A stretch of 64,000 bases of DNA from Paenibacillus_E qinlingensis_A (GCF_031455095.1 NZ_JAVDSB010000005.1:248001-312000), one strand, 5' to 3'. Shown: positions 54,131 to 62,965, numbered from the stretch's first letter. Notes: generated by a model not told the origin, from the letters alone. Translations and numbers: made by a program.

Positions 54131-56470
54131 ATGAAAGAAAAACGGTTCATGAAGAGCAGCTTATTTGAGTACTTCAACTATTTTCTAGTGCTTTCATTGT
54201 TAGTGGCGGCAATTTCTGGCGGGGCATTGTATTATTCATCCTCGTCCTTACTTTGGAGGGATGCGATCCAGAACAGCAGTAATACGCTTCAGCTACTTAA
54301 GAATGGGCAGGAAATTGTCCTTGCTGAAGTCGACAAGGCCATGGAATCAGTATTCTTAGATTCATCCTTTCTTCATTATATGGATTATTATGAGCAAGCC
54401 GATATCTACATGCAGCTGCAGCTGAGGCAGCGTCTCGAGAATGTTGTCTTATCCAGTGACTACATTCACTCCGTTTCCATTTACTATACCAGCTCGCAGT
54501 TAATTCTGTCCTCGCTTCAGGGGGCTGTGCCGCTCAGCGGTTTTCAGGATAAGGATTTCATCCGCTCGATGGCAGGGCAGACACCGAGCAAATCGCTCGT
54601 CCGTACGCGAGCTTTGCCAGGAATTTCTTCAGCCAAAGAAGAAACCGTCATCTCCATGGTCAAGACGCTGCCCATCATTCATGCAGGTACGCCATCTGCT
54701 TATGTGGTGATTAACATCAAAGGAGACTACTTGGCCCAGATTATGCAGTCATTGAATACGAATCCCGATGTTCAATTGATTGTAACGGACCAGGAAGGAC
54801 ATATTCTTTCGCAGAAAGCAGCAGAAGAGGGGATGTTCGATAACAGTCAACTCCTTAGCGACTTGGATATTTCCCAATTTAATGGGTCATCAGGCAGCTT
54901 GATGACCCAAGTTCGCGGGATAGACACGTTGGTTTGCTATGTTACATCTGTAACGAGCGGCTGGGTGTATACGTACATGATTCCGAAGTCCGTGGTGACT
55001 CACAGTCTTCACTTATGGAGCCGGATGACGGTTATCATCAGTGTGATGGCGGTAGTACTCAGTCTGATCGGTTCGCTGCTGCTGTCCAAAAGAATTGTAA
55101 ACCCGATGAACCGGCTGTTAATTATGATGCGTGGCACGGATCAAAAACCCGACGATAGGAAGGCTGAACATGCCAAAGAGATCGTTCAGATAGAACGCAA
55201 CGTAAGCCGTCTGATGGATCAGAACCGGGATTTAACGACCCTGCTGAAGGACTATGAGGTACAGAGCAGGAACAAATTTCTACAGCGACTGGTTTGCGGT
55301 GACGAGCAGATATCGACGCAGACGATGGAACGTCTGGCTTACTATGGCCTAAATCTGCCTGAGAGAGGGGATTTCGTAGTTGTACTCGTCTCTATGGATC
55401 AGTACACGAAATTCTCACAAGAGGTTCACGAATCTGAGCGGAATACGCGGCTTTTGCAGTTGTCCGAAGGACTGCAAGAAGAGGCTTTTGGACAGCAAGG
55501 GTATCAAGGCTATCTGGTAGAAGCGGAGCCGAATGAAATGGTGCTTGTCCTCCATTTAGGCAAAGAAGAGAACGAATCGGAACTGCTTCCTGACAGCCTG
55601 CGCACTTGGCTGCGCCAGCTTTTGGTGTTACTGCGCAAGGAGTCAACGATGACTTTCACGATTGGTGTAAGTGCCTTGCACACGTCCATTGAGGAGCTTA
55701 GTGATTGCTATCAGGAAGCGGGCTCGGCTTTACGACAGAAACTCGTGTATGGCGGCAATACGGTCATTTATTATGAAGCTGTCCGGCCGGAAGCGGGAAT
55801 TGTCATGTATCCACTGGGTCTTGAGAAGCAATTACTAACGCATTTCAAGACGGGTAACCGGGAAGGGGTCACAGCTGCCTTACATGAGTTTGAAGCTCAT
55901 ATGGTTGAGCACCATGCGAGGCAAATCGAGGTTGTTCGGCATTACTTCCTGCAGTTGTTCTCCTCGTCGCTGCGCTGTGTTTACGAAATTGATGCCAATC
56001 TCGGCTTTCAGCCGGTTATTCAGCAGTTGAGGCATACTGATTTATTAGAGAAGGAAACGATGCAAAGCATGGTCGGATACATGCAGTCGCTGTATGAGCT
56101 CGTACTTGATCAGCTGGAGCAGAAACGATCACTAAAAAATCAGGAATTAGCGGATGGCATTACAGCCTATATTGACGCGCATCTTGCGGATGACTTAACG
56201 ATCGAACGCTTGAGCGAAATTTTTGCCATTAGCACTTCGCATATGCGTAAAATCTATAAGGACGAAACCGGTATGACGATTAAGGACCGCGTATCGGAAC
56301 GCCGGCTTGCAGCAGCCAAAACGCTTCTTGGCGACCAGCGCCTGAAGATCCAGGAGATTGCAGATCAAGTAGGTTACTTGACGGTTCAGTCATTTACAAA
56401 AGCGTTTAAAATGGAGACCGGTAAGACGCCCGGGGAGTATCGCTCAGAGCTGTTGCGAATCCATGCGTGA
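54131..56470 (+). CDS. Membrane-anchored AraC-family sensor-regulator
   Basis: A 779-residue regulator with the same layout as the 24714 protein. Helix 1 (YFNYFLVLSLLVAAISGGALYY), an extracellular Cache-like region (about 40-290), helix 2 (TVIISVMAVVLSLIGSLLL), a cytoplasmic linker and a C-terminal AraC double HTH (about 675-775; IERLSEIFAISTSHMRKIYK, IQEIADQVGYLTVQSFTKAFK). It lies 16 bp after the orphan SBP and is co-transcribed with it, which suggests it senses the same sugar and controls elements B. ATG 54131 is preferred over GTG 54116 because GTGGGGG lies 8-9 nt upstream. Confidence 0.87.
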   Translation: MKEKRFMKSSLFEYFNYFLVLSLLVAAISGGALYYSSSSLLWRDAIQNSSNTLQLLKNGQEIVLAEVDKAMESVFLDSSFLHYMDYYEQADIYMQLQLRQRLENVVLSSDYIHSVSIYYTSSQLILSSLQGAVPLSGFQDKDFIRSMAGQTPSKSLVRTRALPGISSAKEETVISMVKTLPIIHAGTPSAYVVINIKGDYLAQIMQSLNTNPDVQLIVTDQEGHILSQKAAEEGMFDNSQLLSDLDISQFNGSSGSLMTQVRGIDTLVCYVTSVTSGWVYTYMIPKSVVTHSLHLWSRMTVIISVMAVVLSLIGSLLLSKRIVNPMNRLLIMMRGTDQKPDDRKAEHAKEIVQIERNVSRLMDQNRDLTTLLKDYEVQSRNKFLQRLVCGDEQISTQTMERLAYYGLNLPERGDFVVVLVSMDQYTKFSQEVHESERNTRLLQLSEGLQEEAFGQQGYQGYLVEAEPNEMVLVLHLGKEENESELLPDSLRTWLRQLLVLLRKESTMTFTIGVSALHTSIEELSDCYQEAGSALRQKLVYGGNTVIYYEAVRPEAGIVMYPLGLEKQLLTHFKTGNREGVTAALHEFEAHMVEHHARQIEVVRHYFLQLFSSSLRCVYEIDANLGFQPVIQQLRHTDLLEKETMQSMVGYMQSLYELVLDQLEQKRSLKNQELADGITAYIDAHLADDLTIERLSEIFAISTSHMRKIYKDETGMTIKDRVSERRLAAAKTLLGDQRLKIQEIADQVGYLTVQSFTKAFKMETGKTPGEYRSELLRIHA

Positions 56471-56513
56471 CCACGCTGGTCTCCCCCAAACATTGTAGTC
56501 TGCAAAATAAATA

Positions 56514-56553
56514 AAAGAACGCGAGCGGCCCATACAAGCTGCTTGCGTTCTTT
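56514..56553. terminator. Bidirectional terminator
   Basis: AAAGAACGC with GCGTTCTTT plus an inner AGCGGC/GCTGCT pairing (one G-T wobble) form a long stem between the convergent AraC-type sensor gene and the XRE regulator gene. A-rich and T-rich flanks on either side fit termination in both directions. Confidence 0.85.
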
Positions 56554-56564
56554 CTATTATCCGA

Positions 56565-57125
56565 CTAGGACGACGGATAATAAATTAATGTCTTGTACAC
56601 GGCTGTCGAATCCGACATGTTCGTATACGTATGTGTCCGATCGGCAGTGAAGTGCAGGGCATCCCCAGCGCCAAGGAGATAGCGTTCGTCAGCCAGCGTG
56701 AGCTGCAGTTCACCGGACACCATCAGGATGTACTCCTCAACGCCATCATTATGCGGTTCAGAGACGTGAATGCAGCCGGACGCCATCTCCACCGTGTACA
56801 CTTCAAAGCTTTTCTGCGGATGAAAAGGGAACAATGGAAAGGCTTTGTACTGCCCGTCCTCTTCCTCAAAAGCGGTGAGCTCCGCTGCGCGGATAACCGT
56901 GACCGTTGGCTCGTCATCTTCAATTAAGCTGGTAAATGAAATCTGCAGGCCATTCACAATTTTCCAAAGCACCGAAATCGTTGGATTCGAATCGCCGCGC
57001 TCAATTTGCCCCAGCATAGCCTTGCTGACACCTGTTAGTTCAGCCACTTGGTCTAAGCTTAAGCCCCTCGTTTTACGAATAGTCAAAAGCTTCCTGCCTA
57101 CTAATTTATGTATGGGTTCGTTCAT
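56565..57125 (-). CDS. XRE-family regulator with cupin domain
   Basis: This 186-residue regulator has an N-terminal XRE helix-turn-helix (about 8-62, LSLDQVAELTGVSKAMLGQIERG) and a C-terminal cupin effector domain (about 105-180, EEYILMVSGELQLTLADERYLLGAGDALHF...HTYTN). Such proteins usually control adjacent amino-acid or polyamine genes in response to a small ligand. Here it is divergent from tdh-kbl, so control of threonine breakdown is the natural inference. ATG 57125 has AAGGAG 8 nt upstream; the GTG at 57134 abuts that site and is rejected. Confidence 0.9.
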   Translation of the reverse strand: MNEPIHKLVGRKLLTIRKTRGLSLDQVAELTGVSKAMLGQIERGDSNPTISVLWKIVNGLQISFTSLIEDDEPTVTVIRAAELTAFEEEDGQYKAFPLFPFHPQKSFEVYTVEMASGCIHVSEPHNDGVEEYILMVSGELQLTLADERYLLGAGDALHFTADRTHTYTNMSDSTAVYKTLIYYPSS

Positions 57126-57188
57126 TTCAGTCACTCCTTCTGGGTCTAAACCACGATCAAAAAATGCCTATTTACAATATAACATACA

Positions 57189-57232
57189 TTCGTGTAATAT
57201 CATAAACATAAAATAACGCACGAACGTATAAT
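57189..57232. promoter_or_regulatory. Operator-like dyad and -10 upstream of tdh
   Basis: TTCGTG (57189-57194) and CACGAA (57219-57224) form an inverted repeat in the divergent gap between the XRE gene and tdh. TATAAT (57227-57232) directly follows, with a weak -35 TAAACA (57203-57208) lying between the arms. A regulator bound to the dyad would cover the tdh promoter. Confidence 0.5.
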
Positions 57233-57260
57233 ATATTGGACAAAGATGAGGGTGATGAAC

Positions 57261-58301
57261 ATGCAGGCGACGATGATGGGATTGGTGAAAGAGCATCGTG
57301 GACCAGGGGCCAGCTTGAAAGAAGTACCTGTTCCGACGTGTGGTGCTGATGAAGTGCTCATTCAGGTTAAAGCAACCTCGATCTGTGGAACAGATGTGCA
57401 TATCTACAAATGGGATGCCTGGGCAGACAAAACGGTACTAACCCCGAATGTGTTCGGCCATGAGTTTGCTGGTATCGTTGCCCAAGTAGGGGAAAGGGTA
57501 ACTGGTGTTGGGATTGGTGACCATGTTTCCGCAGAAGGGCATATGGTTTGTGGAACGTGCAAAGCGTGCCGAACTGGAAATGCCCATGTATGCAAAAATA
57601 CGAAGAGCTTTGGCATAACGGCACCGGGTTGTTTTGCTGAGTATGCCGTAGTGAAGGCTAGTAATATTATTCAAAATGATCCAGCGCTGCCCTTTGAAAT
57701 CGCCTGTCTGCAGGACCCGTTGGGGAATGCCGTGCAAACCGTTTTGTCGGGGGATATTGTAGGCAAAACAGTGGCCATTATCGGCGTAGGACCGATTGGA
57801 CTTCTCGCAATCAAGGTGGCTAAAGCTTGTGGAGCTGGAGCTGTGTATGCGGTGGATATTAATCCGAATCGTTTGCAAATGGCGCTGGACATGGGCGCGG
57901 ACGACGTTGTTAACGCGTTGGAAACTTCGACTTCGCAGGCTTTGCGTGCTTTTACCGATGGGGAGGGCATCGAAGTCGTACTGGAAATGTCCGGGAGCCC
58001 GAAGGCGATTGTGGACGGATTTGAAGCTGCGGCGAATGCGGGAAGAGTGTCCCTACTCGGCATTCCGACCAATGAAGTCAGTATTGACGTTACGAATCAT
58101 ATTATTTTCAAAGGGCTGAAGGTAGAAGGGATTACGGGGCGGAGAATGTACCAAACCTGGTATCAAATCAAAGGGCTATTAAATCAAAAGCGAATCGATC
58201 TTGCATCCGTCATTACGCATCGATTTACACTTGATCAATACGAGGAAGCGTTTCAACTAATGGCGTCTGGACAATGCGGCAAAATTGTATTCATTCACTA
58301 A
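57261..58301 (+). CDS. tdh: L-threonine 3-dehydrogenase
   Basis: A 346-residue zinc-dependent medium-chain dehydrogenase. The catalytic zinc site includes Cys42 in SICGTDVHIYKWD and the GHEFAG histidine. The structural zinc loop is CGTCKACRTGNAHVC. The NAD-binding motif is GVGPIGLLA. The ICGTDVHIY.WD pattern is characteristic of threonine dehydrogenase, which oxidises L-threonine to 2-amino-3-ketobutyrate. The next gene encodes the enzyme that uses this product. ATG 57261 is supported by GAGG 9 nt upstream; ATG 57246 or 57255 are possible. Confidence 0.93.
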   Translation: MQATMMGLVKEHRGPGASLKEVPVPTCGADEVLIQVKATSICGTDVHIYKWDAWADKTVLTPNVFGHEFAGIVAQVGERVTGVGIGDHVSAEGHMVCGTCKACRTGNAHVCKNTKSFGITAPGCFAEYAVVKASNIIQNDPALPFEIACLQDPLGNAVQTVLSGDIVGKTVAIIGVGPIGLLAIKVAKACGAGAVYAVDINPNRLQMALDMGADDVVNALETSTSQALRAFTDGEGIEVVLEMSGSPKAIVDGFEAAANAGRVSLLGIPTNEVSIDVTNHIIFKGLKVEGITGRRMYQTWYQIKGLLNQKRIDLASVITHRFTLDQYEEAFQLMASGQCGKIVFIH

Positions 58302-58311
58302 GGAGGATCCT

Positions 58312-59487
58312 ATGAGCTATTTAACTGATTTGGCAACGGATATCGAGAAATTAAAACAGGACGGAAGATACCGTCAGATAAAAGTGTGGGAGAGCGGTTC
58401 CGATACGTGGATGCATTTAAAGGGCCGACGGATTCTCCAGCTCTCATCGAATAATTACTTAGGACTTACCCATCATCCGAAGCTAAAAGAAGCAGCAATT
58501 GCTGCTATTGAGAAGTATGGCGTTGGCAGTGGCTCTGTACGGACGATTACGGGCACGCTTGATATCCATGATGAGCTTGAGATGGAATTAGCCTCCTTCA
58601 AAGGCACGGAAGCAGCGCTTGTGTTCCAATCCGGCTTTACAACGAATCAGGGCGCGCTGTCCGCGATTCTAGGTGCGGATGACGTCGTCATCAGCGATGA
58701 ATTGAATCACGCCAGCATCATTGATGGTATCCGGCTAACCAAGGCGAGCCGTAAAATTTTTGCGCATAAGGATATGAATCAGCTTGAAGCAGTTTTGAAA
58801 GAAACGCAGCACCACAGGAAACGCGTCATCGTTACCGACGGTGTGTTCAGCATGGATGGGGATATTGCTCCGCTTCCGGACATCGTTCATTTGGCCGAAA
58901 CTTATGATGCCATTGTGTATGTGGATGATGCGCATGCGAGTGGTGTTTTGGGCAAAAACGGGAAGGGCTCGACCGATCATTTTGGTCTGCATGGGCGTGT
59001 GCACATTCAGATCGGCACCTTGTCTAAAGCCATCGGTGCTGTAGGCGGCTATGTGGCAGGGGCTCAGCTGCTGAAGGATTATATGATTCACACAGCGAGG
59101 CCGTTCCTGTTCAGCACTTCACAAACGCCAGCGGTTGCTGCGACTTGCCTGGCAGCTATCCGAGTGCTGAAGGAGAGTCCCGACCTTGTCGCGAAGCTTT
59201 GGGACAATGCCAATGGCTTCCGGGCGAGCTTGCAGCGCTTAGGTTTCGATACAGGAGCAAGTGAAACGCCGATTATCCCAATCATTGTCGGCGATCCGGC
59301 TCAGACGATGCGCTTTTCAGACCGACTGCTGGAGGAGGGGATCTTCGCGCAGGGGATCGTTTATCCGACGGTTGCCATGGACAAAGGCCGCGTTCGCCTG
59401 ATCGTGACGGCGCAGCATACGGAGGCGGATCTTGCTTTTGCCTTAGCTACGTTAGAGAAGGTTGGCAGGGAGTTCGGGTTGATTTGA
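58312..59487 (+). CDS. kbl: Glycine C-acetyltransferase (2-amino-3-ketobutyrate CoA ligase)
   Basis: This 391-residue PLP enzyme belongs to the alpha-oxoamine synthase family. The PLP lysine is Lys239 in IGTLSKAIGAVGG. Asp206 and His209 lie in YVDDAHASG, and the N-terminal SSNNYLGL and GSGSVRTITGT motifs are present. It cleaves 2-amino-3-ketobutyrate with CoA to glycine and acetyl-CoA, completing the threonine pathway with tdh 10 bp upstream. AGGAGG lies 5 nt before ATG 58312; the longer frame from 58285 overlaps tdh and is rejected. Confidence 0.93.
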   Translation: MSYLTDLATDIEKLKQDGRYRQIKVWESGSDTWMHLKGRRILQLSSNNYLGLTHHPKLKEAAIAAIEKYGVGSGSVRTITGTLDIHDELEMELASFKGTEAALVFQSGFTTNQGALSAILGADDVVISDELNHASIIDGIRLTKASRKIFAHKDMNQLEAVLKETQHHRKRVIVTDGVFSMDGDIAPLPDIVHLAETYDAIVYVDDAHASGVLGKNGKGSTDHFGLHGRVHIQIGTLSKAIGAVGGYVAGAQLLKDYMIHTARPFLFSTSQTPAVAATCLAAIRVLKESPDLVAKLWDNANGFRASLQRLGFDTGASETPIIPIIVGDPAQTMRFSDRLLEEGIFAQGIVYPTVAMDKGRVRLIVTAQHTEADLAFALATLEKVGREFGLI

Positions 59488-59870
59488 TGCCGTGCCACAA
59501 AGTCGTAATGTCCACTGGCGTGTTGAATAGAGCGCCGTTTGCAGTAACGGCCGTCATTCATCTTATGAATATGGAGAGACATGATGCCCAGAAGGTCGTC
59601 GTTGAGGTGTGGGATTGGTCGACTTGTGCGACCCCTTCACGTGTTACGTTGCGGATGGGGGCAGATGAGCCAGCTATGTTGCCCTTCCATCTTGAAGCTC
59701 AGAGCCTCGCAGTCCTGTATGCCGAAATAGATGAATCCATTGAGCTGTACGAAATTCGTCTAGTTGATTGGGAAGAGCAGCAAGTGATGACTAGCGTTTG
59801 GAAGAAACGTTCTCAAGGGCATGAATCCTATTTATTTCAAGAAGGACACAAATCGTTACAGCCTTGTTAG
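59487..59870 (+). CDS. Small hypothetical protein, predicted beta-sandwich
   Basis: I do not recognise this 127-residue protein with confidence. It has alternating hydrophobic strands (PFAVTAVIHLMNM, QKVVVEVWDWST, SLAVLYAEIDE, YEIRLVDWEEQQV) like an Ig-type or exosporium-protein-like sandwich. There is no signal peptide or membrane segment. ATG 59487 overlaps the kbl stop by one base, so it is likely co-translated with kbl. Its link to threonine breakdown is unknown. Confidence 0.6.
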   Translation: MPCHKVVMSTGVLNRAPFAVTAVIHLMNMERHDAQKVVVEVWDWSTCATPSRVTLRMGADEPAMLPFHLEAQSLAVLYAEIDESIELYEIRLVDWEEQQVMTSVWKKRSQGHESYLFQEGHKSLQPC

Positions 59871-59896
59871 CAAAAAACAGTAAAATCTCATATAAT
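59867..59896 (+). promoter_or_regulatory. Candidate promoter of the small acidic-protein gene
   Basis: TTAGCA (59867-59872) and a consensus TATAAT (59891-59896) are 18 bp apart, 43 bp before the start at 59939. The -35 overlaps the stop codon of the upstream gene. Confidence 0.5.
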
Positions 59897-59938
59897 CGGG
59901 AGTATACAATCCGCAACGCGTTAACAAAGGAGCACCCG

Positions 59939-60250
59939 ATGGATTCCAAAGTGAAACAAACTTTAGATACTATGCTGCATAACTGGCAGACCATGACCGC
60001 TTATCAAAGCGATGAGAAAGAAGCTGTGGCTGATCAATTTCAGTCTTCGTTCTATGTATTCATTGATGCCGTCCGCGATTGGGCACTCCGTCTAGATCCC
60101 ATGCCTCTTACGCTAGATGAAATGCTTGAAATGGCGATGATCCAAGAAATATTCGACGTATTGCCTGCTCCGCTGCATTTGAATTTGGAGACGGAATTAG
60201 AATTGATATTAGACGGTGTAGAACGTGAAGATGAAGAAAAATACGATTGA
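59939..60250 (+). CDS. Small acidic hypothetical protein
   Basis: This 103-residue protein is soluble, predicted mostly helical, and very acidic at its C-terminus (LETELELILDGVEREDEEKYD). I do not recognise the family. AAAGGAG lies 8 nt before ATG 59939. It has its own consensus -10 upstream and a strong terminator after it, so it is probably a single-gene unit. No function can be assigned. Confidence 0.7.
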   Translation: MDSKVKQTLDTMLHNWQTMTAYQSDEKEAVADQFQSSFYVFIDAVRDWALRLDPMPLTLDEMLEMAMIQEIFDVLPAPLHLNLETELELILDGVEREDEEKYD

Positions 60251-60255
60251 GGAGT

Positions 60256-60292
60256 GACTCGACCCTAGCTGTGTAGGGGTCGAGTCTTTTTT
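60256..60292 (+). terminator. Rho-independent terminator
   Basis: GACTCGACCCT (60256-60266) pairs with AGGGGTCGAGTC (60275-60286, one bulged G), followed by TTTTTTATTT, six bases after the stop of the small acidic-protein gene. Confidence 0.93.
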
Positions 60293-60296
60293 ATTT

Positions 60297-60630
60297 CGAA
60301 GGCCGGGGAGTGCTCCCGTAAGTCGAAAAAATCGACTTAGGGAGCTCGAAAGGCCGAGGAGTGCCCCCGTAAGTCGAAAAAATCGACTTAGGGAGCTGGA
60401 AAGACCGGGCAGAGCTCCCGTAAGTCGAAGAAATCGACTTAGGGAGCACGAAAGGCCGATCAGCGCCCCCGTAAGTCGAAAAAATCGACTTAGGGAGCTG
60501 GAAAGGCCGATCAGCGCTCCCGTAAGTCGAAAAAATCGACTTAGTGAGCTCGAAAGGCCGAGTAGCGCCCCCCTAAGTCGAAAAAATCGACTTAGGGAGC
60601 TCGAAAGGCCGAGGAGCGCTCCCGTAAGGG
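60297..60630. repeat. Array of 51-bp tandem hairpin repeats
   Basis: Six tandem units of 51 bp (first unit 50 bp) start at 60297, 60347, 60398, 60449, 60500 and 60551, with a seventh truncated unit at 60602. Each full unit holds the palindrome TAAGTCGA-AAAA-TCGACTTA, extended by GCTCCC/GGGAGC or close variants, so each can fold into a long hairpin. Sequence outside the palindrome varies more (GAGGAGTG, ATCAGCGC and so on). There are no unique spacers, so it is not CRISPR. Confidence 0.95.
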
Positions 60631-60836
60631 CTGCACATTTTGGTGTAAGGCGCTCGCCGTTGACCAGATGGAAGGTAAGATTGGTGAGGTCATTTGAGTA
60701 ATTTTTATATTTTCCATTGGTTGTAATTTTTAAAAAAGTGGTTGTAAATCTTCAATTAATCCTAGGCCATCACATGTATTATAAGGATAACGCTTTCATT
60801 TGTAGAAAGTGAAAATTAAATAAAGGGGCGCACCTG
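60631..60836. promoter_or_regulatory. Upstream region of GH127 gene with spaced direct repeat and cre-like site
   Basis: TGGTTGTAA occurs at 60718-60726 and 60739-60747, exactly 21 bp apart, the two-helical-turn spacing often bound by AraC-type regulators. A degenerate cre-like match GGATAACGCTTTCA (60785-60798, two mismatches) lies about 40 bp before the start. The core promoter is uncertain; TATTAT at 60777-60782 is one -10 candidate. No gene is visible here. Confidence 0.45.
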
Positions 60837-62813
60837 ATGAGTATGATATCTACCTCAACACCTGTTCAATTAAAGAACGTGATCATCCAGGATAACTTCT
60901 GGTCCCCTTATATTTCATTGATTCGCGATGTTGTCGTACCTTACCAGTGGGAGGCATTGAATGATCGAATCGAAGGCAACGAGCCGAGTCATGCCATCCA
61001 GAATTTTAGAATCGCTGCTGGATTGGAGCAGGGCGACTTCTACGGAATGGTATTTCAAGATAGTGACGTGGCCAAGTGGCTCGAAGCCGTTGGTTATCTT
61101 TTGGAGCAAATGCCTGATCCAGATTTAGAAAAAGTAGCGGACGAAGTCGTCGATCTGATCGCTAAGGCGCAGCACGCAGACGGATACGTAAATACGTATT
61201 TTACACTGAAAGAAAAGGCAGGCAGATGGACGAATCTCGCGGAGTGCCACGAGCTCTACTGTGCGGGACATCTGATCGAAGCAGCAGTCGCCTATGAGAA
61301 GGCAACGGGGAAGGGCAAGATTTTAGAAGTGGCTTGCAAATTGGCTGACTGCATCGATGCGACGTTCGGGCCAGAAGATGGCAAGATCAAAGGTTATGAT
61401 GGGCACCAAGAAATTGAGCTGGCGCTTATGAAGCTCTACAGAGCCACCTCTAACGAGCGATATATGAAGCTGGCGAAGTTCTTCTTGGACGAGAGAGGGC
61501 AGAGTCCCCACTTCTACGATGTAGAGTTCGAACGCCGGAATGGCGAGACTCATTTCCAAGCGCTGAAGATAGCCAAGGACAAATCTTACAGCCAAGCGCA
61601 CATCCCGATTCGCATGCAGGAGACGGCTGAAGGTCACGCGGTGCGGGTCGTATATATGTGCACAGGTATGGCCGACGTCGCGGCAGCGACCGGAGATGAG
61701 GATTTGTTGAAGGCATGCCGGGCACTCTGGCAGAACATCGTGAATAAGCGGATGTACATTACAGGATCGATTGGCTCGATGTCATACGGCGAATCATTTA
61801 CGCTCGATTACGATTTGCCGAACGATACGGCTTACGCTGAGACATGCGCATCGATCGGTCTCATCTTTTTCGCCCAGCGCATGCTGCAGATCGAGCTGAG
61901 AAGTGAATACGCGGATGTCTTAGAGAGAGCGCTTTATAACACCGTTATCGGTGGAATGTCTCGCGACGGACAACACTTCTTCTACGTGAACCCGTTGGAA
62001 GCTTGGCCAGAAGCTAGTGGTAAGAATCGTAATTTTGATCACGTGAAGATGGAAAGACAACGATGGTTCGGCTGCGCTTGCTGCCCGCCGAATATCGCTA
62101 GGCTGCTTGCCTCTCTTGGCAACTATATCTACTCGTTCCATGGGCGTGCCTTATATGCTCACTTATATATTGGGAGTGAAGTTACGGTGGATGTGGATGG
62201 CGGCGCTGTTGGGATTACCCAGCATTCCGAGCTGCCTTGGAACGGTAACATCACATTCAAGCTAACGATGGATGCGCCCAAAACCTTCTCCTTAGCTCTG
62301 CGGATACCAAGCTGGTGTGGGTCTTGGGAGGTCAAGGTGAACGGGCAACCGGTAGCGGAATCCCATATGCGCCTAATTAACGGATATCTGCATCTGGAAC
62401 GGACATGGAACGCAGACGATATCGTCGAGTTAGTTCTACCGATGAAGGTCAGCCCAATGAAAGGCAATCCGGATATTCGCGAGACTATCGGCATGGTCGC
62501 CATTCAGCGGGGGCCGATGGTGTACTGCTTGGAAGAAGCCGATAATGGCAAAGGGCTGCATAAGCTGATCCTCCATCCGGGCTTTAACAGTCAAGTTAGC
62601 TTCGACGAAAACTTGTTAGGCGGATTGCTCACCATTGACTTAACGGCTTATCGAATTGGAGACGAGGGCTGGAAGGATCGACTGTACCGAGTGAAAGGCG
62701 AGGATCATCTAGAACAGACGACAGCCCGATTTATCCCTTACTTTGCTTGGGCGAATCGTGGAAGTGGTGAAATGCGAGTGTGGATCAGAGAAAATACGGT
62801 TTTACCCTCATGA
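60837..62813 (+). CDS. GH127 beta-L-arabinofuranosidase
   Basis: A 658-residue protein of the DUF1680/GH127 family without signal peptide. The zinc/cysteine active site of the characterised bifidobacterial enzyme is preserved: Glu319 (SYGES), Glu335 and Cys337 in YAETCAS, and Cys415/Cys416 in FGCACCPPNIARLL, one of which is the nucleophile. An alpha/alpha barrel is followed by beta-sandwich domains (from about residue 425). GH127 enzymes release L-arabinofuranose from beta-arabinosides such as those on hydroxyproline-rich plant glycoproteins, though the family has broader members. Activity fits the arabinose-type araB homolog elsewhere in the window. AAAGGGGCG precedes ATG 60837. Confidence 0.93.
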   Translation: MSMISTSTPVQLKNVIIQDNFWSPYISLIRDVVVPYQWEALNDRIEGNEPSHAIQNFRIAAGLEQGDFYGMVFQDSDVAKWLEAVGYLLEQMPDPDLEKVADEVVDLIAKAQHADGYVNTYFTLKEKAGRWTNLAECHELYCAGHLIEAAVAYEKATGKGKILEVACKLADCIDATFGPEDGKIKGYDGHQEIELALMKLYRATSNERYMKLAKFFLDERGQSPHFYDVEFERRNGETHFQALKIAKDKSYSQAHIPIRMQETAEGHAVRVVYMCTGMADVAAATGDEDLLKACRALWQNIVNKRMYITGSIGSMSYGESFTLDYDLPNDTAYAETCASIGLIFFAQRMLQIELRSEYADVLERALYNTVIGGMSRDGQHFFYVNPLEAWPEASGKNRNFDHVKMERQRWFGCACCPPNIARLLASLGNYIYSFHGRALYAHLYIGSEVTVDVDGGAVGITQHSELPWNGNITFKLTMDAPKTFSLALRIPSWCGSWEVKVNGQPVAESHMRLINGYLHLERTWNADDIVELVLPMKVSPMKGNPDIRETIGMVAIQRGPMVYCLEEADNGKGLHKLILHPGFNSQVSFDENLLGGLLTIDLTAYRIGDEGWKDRLYRVKGEDHLEQTTARFIPYFAWANRGSGEMRVWIRENTVLPS

Positions 62814-62965
62814 GGTGCAAGGATAGATGTCAATGGTGGACTCTGGTCAAGGAGGGAAGGGAGCAGACGACTCGATAGCAGTCCTTATAGACAGACGAAA
62901 TATTCCCTGCCAAGGCGGGAGGAATTAAGGATTGACGTTGAATTATATATGATGGAGGGGTTAAT

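Noticed and set aside
60297..60630. Regular repeats that could be read as a CRISPR array
   Set aside because: The 51-bp units abut with no unique spacers, each unit is itself a long palindrome, and no cas gene is nearby.
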